A DNA stretch of 64,000 nucleotides from Flavobacterium sp. KACC 22761 (GCF_034058155.1 NZ_CP139148.1:3534001-3598000), one strand, 5' to 3'. Counted from the stretch's first letter, positions 9,152 through 17,849 are shown. Notes: generated by a model from the sequence alone, not told the origin. A program made the numbers and translations.

Positions 9152-9239
9152 TGAGTCAATTAGAAAATTAGTCAATTAGATAATGACAGAATTATCCAAT
9201 TTTCTAATTATCACATTATCTAAATTAAAAAGAAAACAA

Positions 9240-10193
9240 ATGAACTATATCTCAATAAAAGAAATCAACTCATTATCAAAATGGGTAAAACAAGCGATTA
9301 AAATCAAAAAAAATCCGCTTAAAAATCAAAGTTTAGGAAAGAATAAGACTCTTGGAATGTTATTCTTCAATCCAAGTTTAAGAACGCGTTTGAGTACTCA
9401 AAAAGCGGCAATGAACTTAGGAATGAACGTTATGGTAATGAATTTTACCAACGAAGGATGGACATTAGAATTCGAAGACGGAGCAGTAATGAATTCTGGT
9501 GCTTCAGAACACATTAAAGAAGCGGCAGAAGTAGTTTCGCAATATTGCGATATTATCGCAATTCGTGCTTTCGCAGGCTTAGTTGACAAAGAAAAAGATT
9601 ATCAGGAAACAGTAATTTCAGGATTTCTGAAATATGCTACAGTGCCAATTGTAAACATGGAAAGTGCTATTCGTCATCCGTTGCAGTCATTAGCAGATGC
9701 GATTACAATGGAAGAATTTAAACGTAGACACAAAGACAAACCAAAAGTAGTGCTTTCATGGGCACCGCATCCCAAAGCATTACCGCAGGCAGTTGCCAAT
9801 TCATTCGTAGAAATGATGCAGATGCAGAAAGATATGGATTTTGTAATTACTCATCCAGAAGGTTACGAATTGAGTCCAGAAATCACAAAAGACTGTAAAA
9901 TCGAGTATGATCAAAACAAAGCTTTCGAAAATGCCGATTTCGTTTACGTAAAAAACTGGAGTAATTTCAACGATTACGGAAAAGTAACCAACAGCGATCC
10001 AAATTGGACCGTTACTGCTGAAAAAATGGCTTTAACCAACAACGGAAAATTCATGCACTGTCTTCCAGTTCGTCGTAATGTAATTGTAAGCGATGAAGTT
10101 CTTGACGGAGAAAATTCAATCGTAATCGAGCAAGCGAATAACAGAACGTATTCAGCACAATTAGTTTTACAAAAGATTCTTAAAAAAATATAA
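9240..10193 (+). CDS. argF': N-succinyl/acetyl-L-ornithine carbamoyltransferase
   Basis: Carbamoylates an acylated ornithine, as in Bacteroides fragilis succinylornithine transcarbamylase. The 317-residue protein has the carbamoyl-phosphate motif FFNPSLRTRLS (about 42-52), the HPLQSLAD block, WAPHPKALPQAV and the C-terminal MHCLPVRRNVIVSDEV. These resemble the B. fragilis enzyme more than Xanthomonas acetylornithine transcarbamylase. The residue known to swap specificity (Glu92 in Xanthomonas, Pro90 in B. fragilis) aligns, by eye, with Ser89 here (SGASEHIKE), so substrate choice is uncertain. The start at 9240 is preferred to an in-frame ATG at 9183 that lies in repeat-like spacer. Confidence 0.92.
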   Translation: MNYISIKEINSLSKWVKQAIKIKKNPLKNQSLGKNKTLGMLFFNPSLRTRLSTQKAAMNLGMNVMVMNFTNEGWTLEFEDGAVMNSGASEHIKEAAEVVSQYCDIIAIRAFAGLVDKEKDYQETVISGFLKYATVPIVNMESAIRHPLQSLADAITMEEFKRRHKDKPKVVLSWAPHPKALPQAVANSFVEMMQMQKDMDFVITHPEGYELSPEITKDCKIEYDQNKAFENADFVYVKNWSNFNDYGKVTNSDPNWTVTAEKMALTNNGKFMHCLPVRRNVIVSDEVLDGENSIVIEQANNRTYSAQLVLQKILKKI

Positions 10194-10199
10194 TTTTTT

Positions 10200-10289
10200 C
10201 AAAGTTGCTAAGATTCTGAGCTACTAAGATGCTAAGAAACTTTGCAAAGAAAAACTTAGTGTCTTAGAATCTCAGAACCTTAGAATCTT
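10200..10289. repeat. Word-repeat inverted repeat before argB
   Basis: CTAAGATTCTGAG and CTAAGATGCTAAG on the left face CTTAGAATCTCAG and CCTTAGAATCTTA on the right, forming an imperfect hairpin that runs directly into the argB ATG. The CTTAG vocabulary recurs at 49097-49132 and near 55430. Confidence 0.7.
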
Positions 10290-11066
10290 ATGAAAAAAGT
10301 TACCGTAATCAAAATAGGTGGAAACATCATCGACAATCCTGCAGAATTAGAACAATTTTTAACTGATTTCTCTAAAATTGAAGGATATAAAGTTTTAGTT
10401 CACGGCGGTGGAAAATCGGCTACAAAAATGGCTCAGAGTATTGGTTTGGTGCCACAAATGATTGACGGACGCCGAATTACGGATGCTCCAATGCTTGATG
10501 TTGTCGTGATGATTTATGCAGGACAAATCAACAAACATATTGTGGCGCAATTGCAGGCAAAAGATAATAATGCCATCGGTTTTTCGGGAGCTGACGGAAA
10601 TTTAATTCAATCCACAAAAAGAAACCATCCAACAATTGATTACGGATTTGTAGGTGATGTAAAACAAGTCAACACCAAGTTATTGGCAACTTTACTGGAA
10701 GCTGGAGTTGTCCCAGTTTTCTGTGCTATTACACACGACAAAAACGGACAATTGTTAAATACTAACGCTGATACAATTGCAAGCGAATTGTCAATTGCTT
10801 TATCTGAAGTTTTTGATGTTACGCTGACTTATTGTTTTGAAAAACAAGGTGTTTTGATGGATTCAGAAGACGATTCGTCTGTAATAACAGAAATCAATGA
10901 AGCATTATACAATAAACTAAAAGAAGAAAAAGTAATCCATTCCGGAATGATTCCAAAACTGGATAACTGTTTCAATAGTTTATCAAGAGGTGTGCAGAAA
11001 ATCAAAATTGGGCATCACAGAATGCTCCAAAATTCAGATATTCCGCATACAACGATTACGTTGTAA
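10290..11066 (+). CDS. argB: N-acylglutamate kinase
   Basis: Phosphorylates N-acetyl- or N-succinyl-glutamate, second step of the acylated branch. The 258-residue amino acid kinase has IKIGGNIIDNPAEL (about 6-19), VLVHGGGKSATKMA (about 37-50), the N-acylglutamate-binding NTNADTIASELSIAL (about 154-168) and SGMIPKLDNC (about 217-226). GGN replaces the more usual GG(A/S) near the N terminus, as seen in Bacteroidota. No N-terminal extension typical of arginine-inhibited hexameric kinases is present, so feedback by arginine may act elsewhere. Confidence 0.94.
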   Translation: MKKVTVIKIGGNIIDNPAELEQFLTDFSKIEGYKVLVHGGGKSATKMAQSIGLVPQMIDGRRITDAPMLDVVVMIYAGQINKHIVAQLQAKDNNAIGFSGADGNLIQSTKRNHPTIDYGFVGDVKQVNTKLLATLLEAGVVPVFCAITHDKNGQLLNTNADTIASELSIALSEVFDVTLTYCFEKQGVLMDSEDDSSVITEINEALYNKLKEEKVIHSGMIPKLDNCFNSLSRGVQKIKIGHHRMLQNSDIPHTTITL

Positions 11067-11073
11067 AGATATA

Positions 11074-11212
11074 GCCACGAATTACACGAATTGGTACTAA
11101 TTTTTTTCTGCTTAAAAAAGAGAAAATAATTTTAAACAGATATGAAAAAGTTTATTTTGATTTTTAATCTGTAACAAAAAAATAATTTGTGAAAATTCGT
11201 GCAATTAGTGGC
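11074..11212. repeat. Intergenic inverted repeat, GCCACGAATT class, before argE
   Basis: GCCACGAATTACACGAATT at 11074-11092 faces its near complement ending in GTGGC at 11212 (two mismatches in 19). The 289-base gap to argE has no gene; it ends in the proB-like word at 11315-11343 (AACTTAGCGACTTAGCGCC then TTTGTGGCAA). Confidence 0.75.
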
Positions 11213-11355
11213 AAAAAAACAGAACTGCGCAGTGCTTTTAAATATTAATTTAAGAAATTTGCGTACATTAAAAATGTCGCATATTATTGATTTAAGAAAG
11301 TAAAAGCTTAAAAAAACTTAGCGACTTAGCGCCTTTGTGGCAAGAGCACAATAAA

Positions 11356-12426
11356 ATGAAAAATATAGATACGCTTACCCAAGAAGCAATTAGTTTATTA
11401 AAAAGCCTTATCGAAACCCCTTCATTTTCAAGTGAAGAAGATCAAACGGCTCTTTTAATCGAAAATTGGTTCAATCAGAATGAAATTCCTTTCAAGAGAG
11501 AAAATAACAATGTGTGGGCTTTCAACAAATATTTCGACGAAAACAAACCAACACTTTTACTAAATTCACATCACGATACTGTACGCCCAAATCAGGCTTA
11601 CACCAACGATCCGTTTAAAGCAATCGAAAAAGACGGCAAACTATTCGGATTAGGAAGTAATGATGCCGGAGGATGTTTAGTTTCATTATTAGCGGCTTTT
11701 GTACATTTCTACGAAAACCAAAACCTTTCTCACAATATTGTAATTGTAGCTTCTGCTGAAGAAGAAAGTAGCGGAAAAAATGGTTTAAATAGTGTTTTAA
11801 AGCATTTGCCAGAATTAGACTGTGCAATTGTTGGAGAACCGACTTTAATGCAATTGGCAGTTGCAGAAAAAGGACTTTTAGTTCTTGATGTAAAAGTGAA
11901 AGGAACCGCAAGCCACGCTGCGCATCAAAACGATGATAATGCTTTGTACAAGTCAATTCCGGTAATGGAATGGTTTAAAAACTATAAATTCGACAAAATC
12001 TCTGATGTTTTAGGGCCTGTAAAAATGACCGTAACACAGATTAATGCCGGAAAACAGCATAATGTTGTGCCATCAGAATGTGATTTGGTTGTAGATATTC
12101 GTGTAACAGACCGTTATACCAATGCCGAAATTTTGGAAGTGGTAAAAGCAAACGTAAATGCTGAAGTAACGCCAAGATCAATGCACTTAAACGCTTCGTC
12201 TATTCCGCTTGCGCACGGTTTGGTTCAGGCAGGAATCGCTTTAGGAAGAACAACTTATGGTTCGCCAACACTTTCAGATCAGTCAGTTTTAAGCTGTCAG
12301 TCTTTGAAATTAGGGCCAGGAGAAACATTGCGTTCACATTCAGCAGACGAATTTATTTTTGTAAATGAAATTGTAGAAGGAGTCGACCTGTATATTAAAA
12401 TACTAACCGATTTCTTTAAATTATAA
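11356..12426 (+). CDS. argE: N-acyl-L-citrulline/ornithine deacylase (M20 peptidase family)
   Basis: Removes the acyl group to free citrulline or ornithine; after ArgF' the substrate should be N-acylcitrulline. The 356-residue M20 protein has the metal-site motif LLNSHHDTVRP (about 66-76), the bridging LGSNDAGGCL (about 98-107), the catalytic glutamate pair in ASAEEESSGKNG (about 133-144) and a later ligand in AIVGEPT. ATG at 11356 is chosen; the in-frame TTG at 11335 lies in the TTTGTGGCAA repeat word. Position between argB and argH and absence of another deacylase in the cluster support the assignment. Confidence 0.9.
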   Translation: MKNIDTLTQEAISLLKSLIETPSFSSEEDQTALLIENWFNQNEIPFKRENNNVWAFNKYFDENKPTLLLNSHHDTVRPNQAYTNDPFKAIEKDGKLFGLGSNDAGGCLVSLLAAFVHFYENQNLSHNIVIVASAEEESSGKNGLNSVLKHLPELDCAIVGEPTLMQLAVAEKGLLVLDVKVKGTASHAAHQNDDNALYKSIPVMEWFKNYKFDKISDVLGPVKMTVTQINAGKQHNVVPSECDLVVDIRVTDRYTNAEILEVVKANVNAEVTPRSMHLNASSIPLAHGLVQAGIALGRTTYGSPTLSDQSVLSCQSLKLGPGETLRSHSADEFIFVNEIVEGVDLYIKILTDFFKL

Positions 12427-12459
12427 TAAATCCTGAGCGTAGACGAAGGATTAGGAGCT

Positions 12460-12531
12460 AATCCCGCTATCCGTTACAATCTTTTGTGCCGAACCCCGGC
12501 ACAAAAGGATTTCCACTACTATCGGGGCTAG
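12460..12531. repeat. REP-like interspersed repeat, TCCCGCTAT...ATCGGGGCTAG family
   Basis: Begins ATCCCGCTATCCGTT, contains a strong hairpin (CTTTTGTGCCG / CGGCACAAAAG around 12481-12508) and ends CTATCGGGGCTAG. Preceded by CCTGAGCGTAGACGAAGG (from about 12432), another common Flavobacterium repeat word. A related copy with the same two ends is at 22383-22476. Confidence 0.75.
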
Positions 12532-12580
12532 AAACACCATCAGTATAAACAATGACATTAGATCTAAATTAGAAAACAAT

Positions 12581-12629
12581 CTAAGAAGTCTAAAATCTAA
12601 GAAGTCTAAAATCTAAGAAGTCTAAAAAT
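12581..12629. repeat. Three tandem 16-bp repeats before argH
   Basis: Three copies of CTAAGAAGTCTAAAAT, the last with one extra A, end 7 bases before the argH ATG. TAGATCTAAATTAG just upstream (from about 12559) can pair with them. Confidence 0.85.
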
Positions 12630-12636
12630 CTAAGTT

Positions 12637-13917
12637 ATGAAACTTTGGGAAAAAGGAATACCAACAGATAAACAAATAGAACAATTCACCGTTGGAAACG
12701 ATCGTGAGCTGGATTTGGTTTTAGCAAAATACGATGCTTTAGGTTCAATTGCTCACACGAAAATGCTTGGACAGATTGGTTTGTTGACTGCTGAAGAAAC
12801 AACATCTTTAGTTGATGCTTTAAACGAAATCATTGCAGATATCGTAGTTGGTAATTTCGAAATCGAAGACAGTTTTGAAGATGTACATTCTAAAATCGAA
12901 TATCTTCTAACGGTAAAACTAGGCGATGCAGGGAAAAAAATCCATACTGCGCGTTCTCGTAATGATCAAGTTTTGGTAGATGTTCATTTGTATTTAAAAG
13001 ACGAATTAAAAGCTATAAAAGAGCAGGTAAAAACATTGTTTGATTTGTTGATGGAATCGGCAGAAAAACATCAAAATGTATTATTGCCAGGATATACACA
13101 TTTGCAAATTGCCATGCCATCGTCTTTCGGAATGTGGTTTTCAGCTTACGCCGAAAGTTTGATAGATGATATTACGATGCTAAATGCCACTTCAAAAATT
13201 GTAGATCAGAATCCGTTAGGTTCTGCAGCAGGTTATGGAAGTTCATTCCCAATCAATAGAACTTTTACGACTAAGGAATTAGGTTTTGAAACTTTAAAAT
13301 ACAACGCTGTTGCGGCACAAATGAGCCGTGGAAAAGCAGAAAAAACAGTTGCTTTTGCCATGACGAGCGTTGCAGGAACGTTATCAAAATTTGCAATGGA
13401 CGTTTGTTTGTATATGAGCCAGAACTTTGATTTTATCGGTTTGCCGGCACATCTCACAACAGGTTCAAGTATAATGCCTCATAAAAAGAATCCGGATGTT
13501 TTTGAATTGATCAGAGGGAAATGCAATAAGATTCAGGCGCTTCCATATGAAATCACTTTAATTACAAATAATCTTCCAAGCGGTTATCACAGAGATTTAC
13601 AGCTTTTAAAAGAAGGTTTATTCCCAGCGATTCAAAACCTGAAAGCTTGTTTGGATATTGCGATTTTTTCAATAAAAGATATCACAGTAAAAGATCATAT
13701 TTTAGAAGATAAAAAATACGATTATTTGTTTACCGTAGATACTTTAAACGAAATGGTGGTTGCGGGAATGCCGTTTAGAGATGCATACAAGGCTGTTGCT
13801 GAACAATTAGAAGCCGGAACGTACAAATCACCAAAAGAAACGAAACATACGCATGAAGGAAGTATCAACAATTTATGCCTTGATGCTATTAAAGATAAAA
13901 TGAAAGCTGCTTTTTAA
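12637..13917 (+). CDS. argH: Argininosuccinate lyase
   Basis: Splits argininosuccinate into arginine and fumarate, the last step of arginine synthesis. The 426-residue protein of the fumarase/aspartase superfamily has HTARSRNDQV (about 108-117), LPGYTHLQIAMP (about 149-160) and the signature GSSIMPHKKNPD (276-287). It closes the arginine cluster; a terminator lies 35 bases after it. Confidence 0.96.
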   Translation: MKLWEKGIPTDKQIEQFTVGNDRELDLVLAKYDALGSIAHTKMLGQIGLLTAEETTSLVDALNEIIADIVVGNFEIEDSFEDVHSKIEYLLTVKLGDAGKKIHTARSRNDQVLVDVHLYLKDELKAIKEQVKTLFDLLMESAEKHQNVLLPGYTHLQIAMPSSFGMWFSAYAESLIDDITMLNATSKIVDQNPLGSAAGYGSSFPINRTFTTKELGFETLKYNAVAAQMSRGKAEKTVAFAMTSVAGTLSKFAMDVCLYMSQNFDFIGLPAHLTTGSSIMPHKKNPDVFELIRGKCNKIQALPYEITLITNNLPSGYHRDLQLLKEGLFPAIQNLKACLDIAIFSIKDITVKDHILEDKKYDYLFTVDTLNEMVVAGMPFRDAYKAVAEQLEAGTYKSPKETKHTHEGSINNLCLDAIKDKMKAAF

Positions 13918-13951
13918 CACTATGAGATATGAAAAGTAAAATGTAAAATGT

Positions 13952-13979
13952 AAAAGGTCATTGATTTCAATGACCTTTT
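13952..13979. terminator. Bidirectional terminator between argH and the pectate lyase gene
   Basis: A 12-bp stem AAAAGGTCATTG with its complement, loop ATTT, is flanked by A-rich and T-rich runs, so it can end transcripts from both convergent genes. Confidence 0.85.
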
Positions 13980-13994
13980 TTTTATAAGAAGGTT

Positions 13995-15311
13995 TTAGTT
14001 TTTAATAACCTTAAAAGTTTTTGTTCTGTTTTCAATTTGAATTTTGCAGACATAGGTTCCTTTTGCAAGATTTCCTAAGTTTAATTCGATCTTTTCGTCG
14101 GAAACAATGCTTTTTGACTTTGTGAATACTTTTGAACCATTAGATGAAAAGACATTTATTGTTGCCATTCCATTTTCTGAACTTGAAAATTTAATGTTTA
14201 AGATGCTGTCTATAACTGTTGGGTAATAGTCAAGACTTACGTCTAGACTTTTTTTTTCACCGAATCCTAAATTGCTACAGCTCGAAGAAATTTTTCCATC
14301 AGCAGTAACTTGAAGAGTGGCGCCGGCTCCGCATGAAGTATTGGTCACATAACCAGCAACATCAGCTACAGGAATTGTAGCGTATGTATACAAAGGTTTT
14401 GCAACAGCTTCGCCATAGTCAACTGGAGCTTTTAGTGAATTAACAAAGCTGATTCCCACTGTTCCACCATCAGTACTGATGTAATTTTTAAAAGCAGTTC
14501 CAATTTTAGCAAAATCAGTTCCTTCAACATAGCAAGTTGAGTTTTTATCGCCTCCACCTAAACCAATCGCCAATGAGCCTGAAACTGAAGTATTGTAATA
14601 ACAATTCAAAATATGCAATTCGGCATTTCTTCCTCTTGGCATCCTTTCCTTGCATCCTTCTGCCCAATAACAGTTTTTGAAAGTAATACTATAATGTCCA
14701 TCTGAGGGTGCATCACTTTTAGAAGAACCCACTAGATCTGAAAAACGATGATCGTCGGCCCCACCAGAGCCACCTGCTTTTGGAGTTTTTAGATAAGTGA
14801 ATTTTGTCCATGAAATGGTAACATTGTCTGCGACACCTTTATTGTCAAAATTACCATCCATACCATCTTGAAACTCGCAATGATCAACCCAAAGATTTGT
14901 CGCTTCAGAAGTTAGATTATCATGTCCGTCAACATCATAAGCGCCTGGACCTTCAAAAATTAGATTTCTAATAATAATATTATCAGAACCAGGTTTTAAA
15001 CTTAGAATTCCTGAACCTGAAGCGGTTTGGTCTGTGCTGACTAGTCGAGCTCCCGGAAGCCCAATAATGGTTTTGTTGGTAACAAGCAAACTTGTATAAG
15101 TACAATTTAGCGTTCCCGAAACTAAAATAACTTGCGGGGTCGTTAATTTTAATTTTGTTATTAAATCGGCATAGGTGCTTACCGTTAAAGGCGTGGCATT
15201 TCCTCCGCCAGTTGCTCCGGCTCCAAAGCCTTCGGGGGCAGACATTACATACTGTTGTGCCGAAAGAGATAAGCTCAAGAAAAAAAGGAGCGAAAACAAA
15301 TTCTTTTTCAT
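13995..15311 (-). CDS. Secreted pectate lyase (PL1) with T9SS sorting domain
   Basis: Cleaves polygalacturonate by beta-elimination outside the cell. The 438-residue protein starts with a signal peptide (MKKNLFSLLFFLSLSLSAQ). The parallel beta-helix PL1 domain shows NLWVDHCEFQDGMDGNFD (calcium and substrate aspartates, about residue 145-165), NVTISWTKF and the catalytic-arginine block ERMPRGRNAE (about 220). The last 75 or so residues (DYYPTVIDSILNIKF... KGTYVCKIQ...FKVIKN) are a type A T9SS sorting domain. Start 15311 precedes the signal peptide; in-frame codons upstream overlap the promoter and operator. Expression is probably controlled through the palindrome at 15350. Confidence 0.92.
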   Translation of the reverse strand: MKKNLFSLLFFLSLSLSAQQYVMSAPEGFGAGATGGGNATPLTVSTYADLITKLKLTTPQVILVSGTLNCTYTSLLVTNKTIIGLPGARLVSTDQTASGSGILSLKPGSDNIIIRNLIFEGPGAYDVDGHDNLTSEATNLWVDHCEFQDGMDGNFDNKGVADNVTISWTKFTYLKTPKAGGSGGADDHRFSDLVGSSKSDAPSDGHYSITFKNCYWAEGCKERMPRGRNAELHILNCYYNTSVSGSLAIGLGGGDKNSTCYVEGTDFAKIGTAFKNYISTDGGTVGISFVNSLKAPVDYGEAVAKPLYTYATIPVADVAGYVTNTSCGAGATLQVTADGKISSSCSNLGFGEKKSLDVSLDYYPTVIDSILNIKFSSSENGMATINVFSSNGSKVFTKSKSIVSDEKIELNLGNLAKGTYVCKIQIENRTKTFKVIKN

Positions 15312-15349
15312 GATAATATTTGGTTTAAGTGGTTTTGATATCAATATAA

Positions 15350-15392
15350 TGTAATCGATTACACGAATGTAGTTAATTAATTTTAAAGTCAA
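15350..15392 (-). promoter_or_regulatory. Pectate lyase promoter with overlapping palindromic operator
   Basis: Reading leftward, TTG (15392-15390) and TACATTCG (15371-15364), 18 bases apart, resemble the TTG/TAnnTTTG promoter. The perfect 14-bp palindrome TGTAATCGATTACA (15350-15363) immediately follows the -7 element and covers the expected start point near 15357. Even symmetry around CG is typical of LacI-family operators; repression relieved by a pectin product is inferred. Confidence 0.6.
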
Positions 15393-15498
15393 TTTGATTT
15401 AAGAATAATTTGCATTTTTTTGATAGAAAAATCCTTTCCTGGAAATATTAAGCCCGAATTTGTTTACAAAATCACTGTTTTTTTAATATAAAAAAGTC

Positions 15499-15506
15499 TA
15501 TTTTTG
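15499..15506 (+). promoter_or_regulatory. -7 element TATTTTTG before the DUF2157 gene
   Basis: Exact TAnnTTTG match 27 bases before the start codon. No good TTG was found at the expected distance upstream. Confidence 0.45.
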
Positions 15507-15532
15507 ATTTGCATTGCTTTTAAATATATAAT

Positions 15533-16531
15533 ATGAACCAGTTTGACGAACAGGCAACTAAAGCGCTCTTGGATAAGAACTTAATTACTGAAAACCAATT
15601 TCAGGAAATTACCGCTTATAGAAGCCAGAATATTTTTTCCTTAAATGCTGAATTAAAGTTGCTACTGTATTTGTCTGTTCTTCTTTTTACTTCGGGAATT
15701 GGAATTTTGATTTACAAAAACATCGACAGTATTGGCCATATAGCCATTCTTTCAATTTTGTTACTTGTAATTGCGGTTTGTTTTTATTACTGTTTTAAAA
15801 ATTCCAAGGGTTTTCAAAAAACAGAAACCGTTTTTGAAAATCCGGTTTTAGAATATCTTGTTTTAGCAGGTAATATTTTGACATGCATTTTTATAGGATA
15901 TCTTCAATTTCAATATAAACCCTTTGGAGAACATTACGGATTAGCAACATTAGTCCCAACAATAGTAAGTTTCTTCTGTGCTTATTATTTTGATAATAGA
16001 AGTGTGCTAACTATTGCCGTTACCGGGTTGGCTGCTTATGTCGGACTTTCTGTTACGCCTCAGGATTTATTAAATAATAATGATTTTTATGCCAGTGAGA
16101 GTTTGAGTTATTCAGCAGTTATGCTTGGCGTTTTATTGATTTTATGGACGATTTATAGTAATAGAATTGCATTGAAAACTCATTTTAGTTTAATCTTTCT
16201 AACTTTTGCTTTACATATTATTAGCATTGCTTCGATCAGTAATTTAATGAATTATGATCGCTTGATTTGGCTGATTTTTGCTGTAGTTTTAGGAGGATCA
16301 ACTTTTTATTTTTATAAAGTTAGTTATCAATTTAAGGCAATGTCTCTGTATGTTTTTATGATTGTTTATGGTTATATTGGAGCAAATATAATGTTATTTA
16401 GACTTTTTGAAAATCTCGATTTCTCAGACATTTGGGAATTATTTGTTTTTCTTTTGCCAGCTTATTTTATTGGCTCTATTGTAATGTTCATTAAATTAAT
16501 TAAAAACTTTCATAAACAAATTGCAGAATGA
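15533..16531 (+). CDS. DUF2157-like multi-spanning membrane protein
   Basis: A 332-residue inner-membrane protein of unknown function. A short soluble N terminus (ATKALLDKNLITENQFQEI, resembling the helix that starts DUF2157 proteins) is followed by about eight hydrophobic segments, the first being LLLYLSVLLFTSGIGILIYKNID (about 38-60). It overlaps the next gene by four bases (ATGA), so the two are co-translated and probably act together. I recognise no catalytic motif. Confidence 0.75.
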   Translation: MNQFDEQATKALLDKNLITENQFQEITAYRSQNIFSLNAELKLLLYLSVLLFTSGIGILIYKNIDSIGHIAILSILLLVIAVCFYYCFKNSKGFQKTETVFENPVLEYLVLAGNILTCIFIGYLQFQYKPFGEHYGLATLVPTIVSFFCAYYFDNRSVLTIAVTGLAAYVGLSVTPQDLLNNNDFYASESLSYSAVMLGVLLILWTIYSNRIALKTHFSLIFLTFALHIISIASISNLMNYDRLIWLIFAVVLGGSTFYFYKVSYQFKAMSLYVFMIVYGYIGANIMLFRLFENLDFSDIWELFVFLLPAYFIGSIVMFIKLIKNFHKQIAE

Positions 16532-17694
16532 TAGTATACGATACAAAAATATTGGACAATGAAATTTTAGTTGCTGAAGTTGATAATTTATATAAAGGAG
16601 GTTTTTTAAGCAAAGAACAAAAGAAATTCATCAATAAAGAATTACCTGTTTTTAAAAGTCAGAATAATATTTTGGTTCGCGTAGGATTCTTTTTGCTAGG
16701 CTCATTTTTATATGCTTCTGTTTGTGGAGCAATTTCATTGTTTGCTCTTGGTGGAGCAGACTCTTTTTTCAAAATTTGTTGCTATATTTTTGCTGTGGTT
16801 GGTTTTGTTGGAGCAGAATTATTGGCAAATCAAAATTATCACAATCACGGATTAGACGATGCTTTTATCGTAGGCGCTGTTTTAAATGTCGGATTTGCTA
16901 TAGGGATTACTACAGACGGATATGAGTCTGTGATAGCTTTTTTTATGGCAGTAGCTTCTCTTTATATGTTTCTGAGATACCTGCATTTGCTTTCGATGTT
17001 GATTTTTTGTCTATCAATTACGGGATTTTTATTTTTTCAAATGTTTGAATTTGGTGAATTTGGAAAAGCTATTTTGCCATTCACCGTGATGATTTTTGCT
17101 GTTGTTTTCTATTTCCTAACGAAGAAATTAATAGGTAGAATAACCAAAAAATACTATTATAATGGACTTTTATTAGCGAACAGTTTTTGTCTAGTATTGT
17201 TTTATCTTTCGTGTAACTATCTGGTTGTAAGAGAGCTTTCGGCTGAACTTCTAGGAACTGAAGTGAAGCCAGGAACCGATATTCCGTTTGCTTTTTTCTT
17301 TTACGGATTTACTTTTGTTGTTCCAATTATTTATTTAGTTCAAGCTCTAAGAACGAAAGATAGAATTATGCTTTGGATTAGTTTTTTAGCCATTGGATTT
17401 TCAATCTATACCATTCGATTTTATTACGCAGTTTTGCCAGTAGAAGTAGCACTAACTTTGGGCGGACTTGTTTTATTTGCAATAGCATATTTTTCAATTA
17501 AAAAATTGAAAGAAAAAGAAAGTGGTCTGACATTTAAAGCAGACAGAATCAATCATTCCGATTCAATTTTAAATGCTGAGGCTTTAGTTGTAGCTTCAAC
17601 TTTCGGAATGAAACCAGAAGTAAAACCACAAGATTCTCCAATGGAATTTGGAGGAGGAGGTTTCAGCGGAGGCGGGTCTGGAGAAAGTTTTTAA
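16528..17694 (+). CDS. Multi-spanning membrane protein with glycine-rich tail
   Basis: A 388-residue partner of the preceding DUF2157-like protein, also starting with a short helix (NLYKGGFLSKEQKKFINKEL) that resembles its neighbour's N terminus. About ten hydrophobic segments follow. The C terminus is cytoplasm-like and ends in a glycine/serine run, GGGGFSGGGSGESF, similar in look to the tails of TPM-domain (YgcG-like) proteins. Function unknown; coupling with the upstream gene is certain from the ATGA overlap. Confidence 0.75.
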   Translation: MIVYDTKILDNEILVAEVDNLYKGGFLSKEQKKFINKELPVFKSQNNILVRVGFFLLGSFLYASVCGAISLFALGGADSFFKICCYIFAVVGFVGAELLANQNYHNHGLDDAFIVGAVLNVGFAIGITTDGYESVIAFFMAVASLYMFLRYLHLLSMLIFCLSITGFLFFQMFEFGEFGKAILPFTVMIFAVVFYFLTKKLIGRITKKYYYNGLLLANSFCLVLFYLSCNYLVVRELSAELLGTEVKPGTDIPFAFFFYGFTFVVPIIYLVQALRTKDRIMLWISFLAIGFSIYTIRFYYAVLPVEVALTLGGLVLFAIAYFSIKKLKEKESGLTFKADRINHSDSILNAEALVVASTFGMKPEVKPQDSPMEFGGGGFSGGGSGESF

Positions 17695-17701
17695 ATTATT
17701 T

Positions 17702-17839
17702 TGCCACAGATTAAAGGATTAAAATGATTTTCTAATCTTGGTTAAGTTGAAACGAATTTCACAAATTTTACGAATTGATTTGTGTAAATTTGTGTAATTT
17801 GTGGCTGAAGAAATCATTTTAATCCTTTAATCTGTGGCA
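17702..17839. repeat. Perfect 29-bp inverted repeat between convergent genes
   Basis: 17702-17730 (beginning TGCCACAGATTAAAGG) is the exact complement of 17811-17839. A second, imperfect inner pair built from ACAAATTTTACGAATT and TGTGTAAATTTGTG fills the loop. It lies between convergent genes and may double as a terminator. Same word class as 29041 and 44996. Confidence 0.9.
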
Positions 17840-17849
17840 GAAAAAAAAA

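Noticed and set aside
11615..11956. Antisense 113-codon ORF inside argE
   Set aside because: Opposite strand of a strongly supported gene, L/H/Q-rich product typical of reverse-frame translation.
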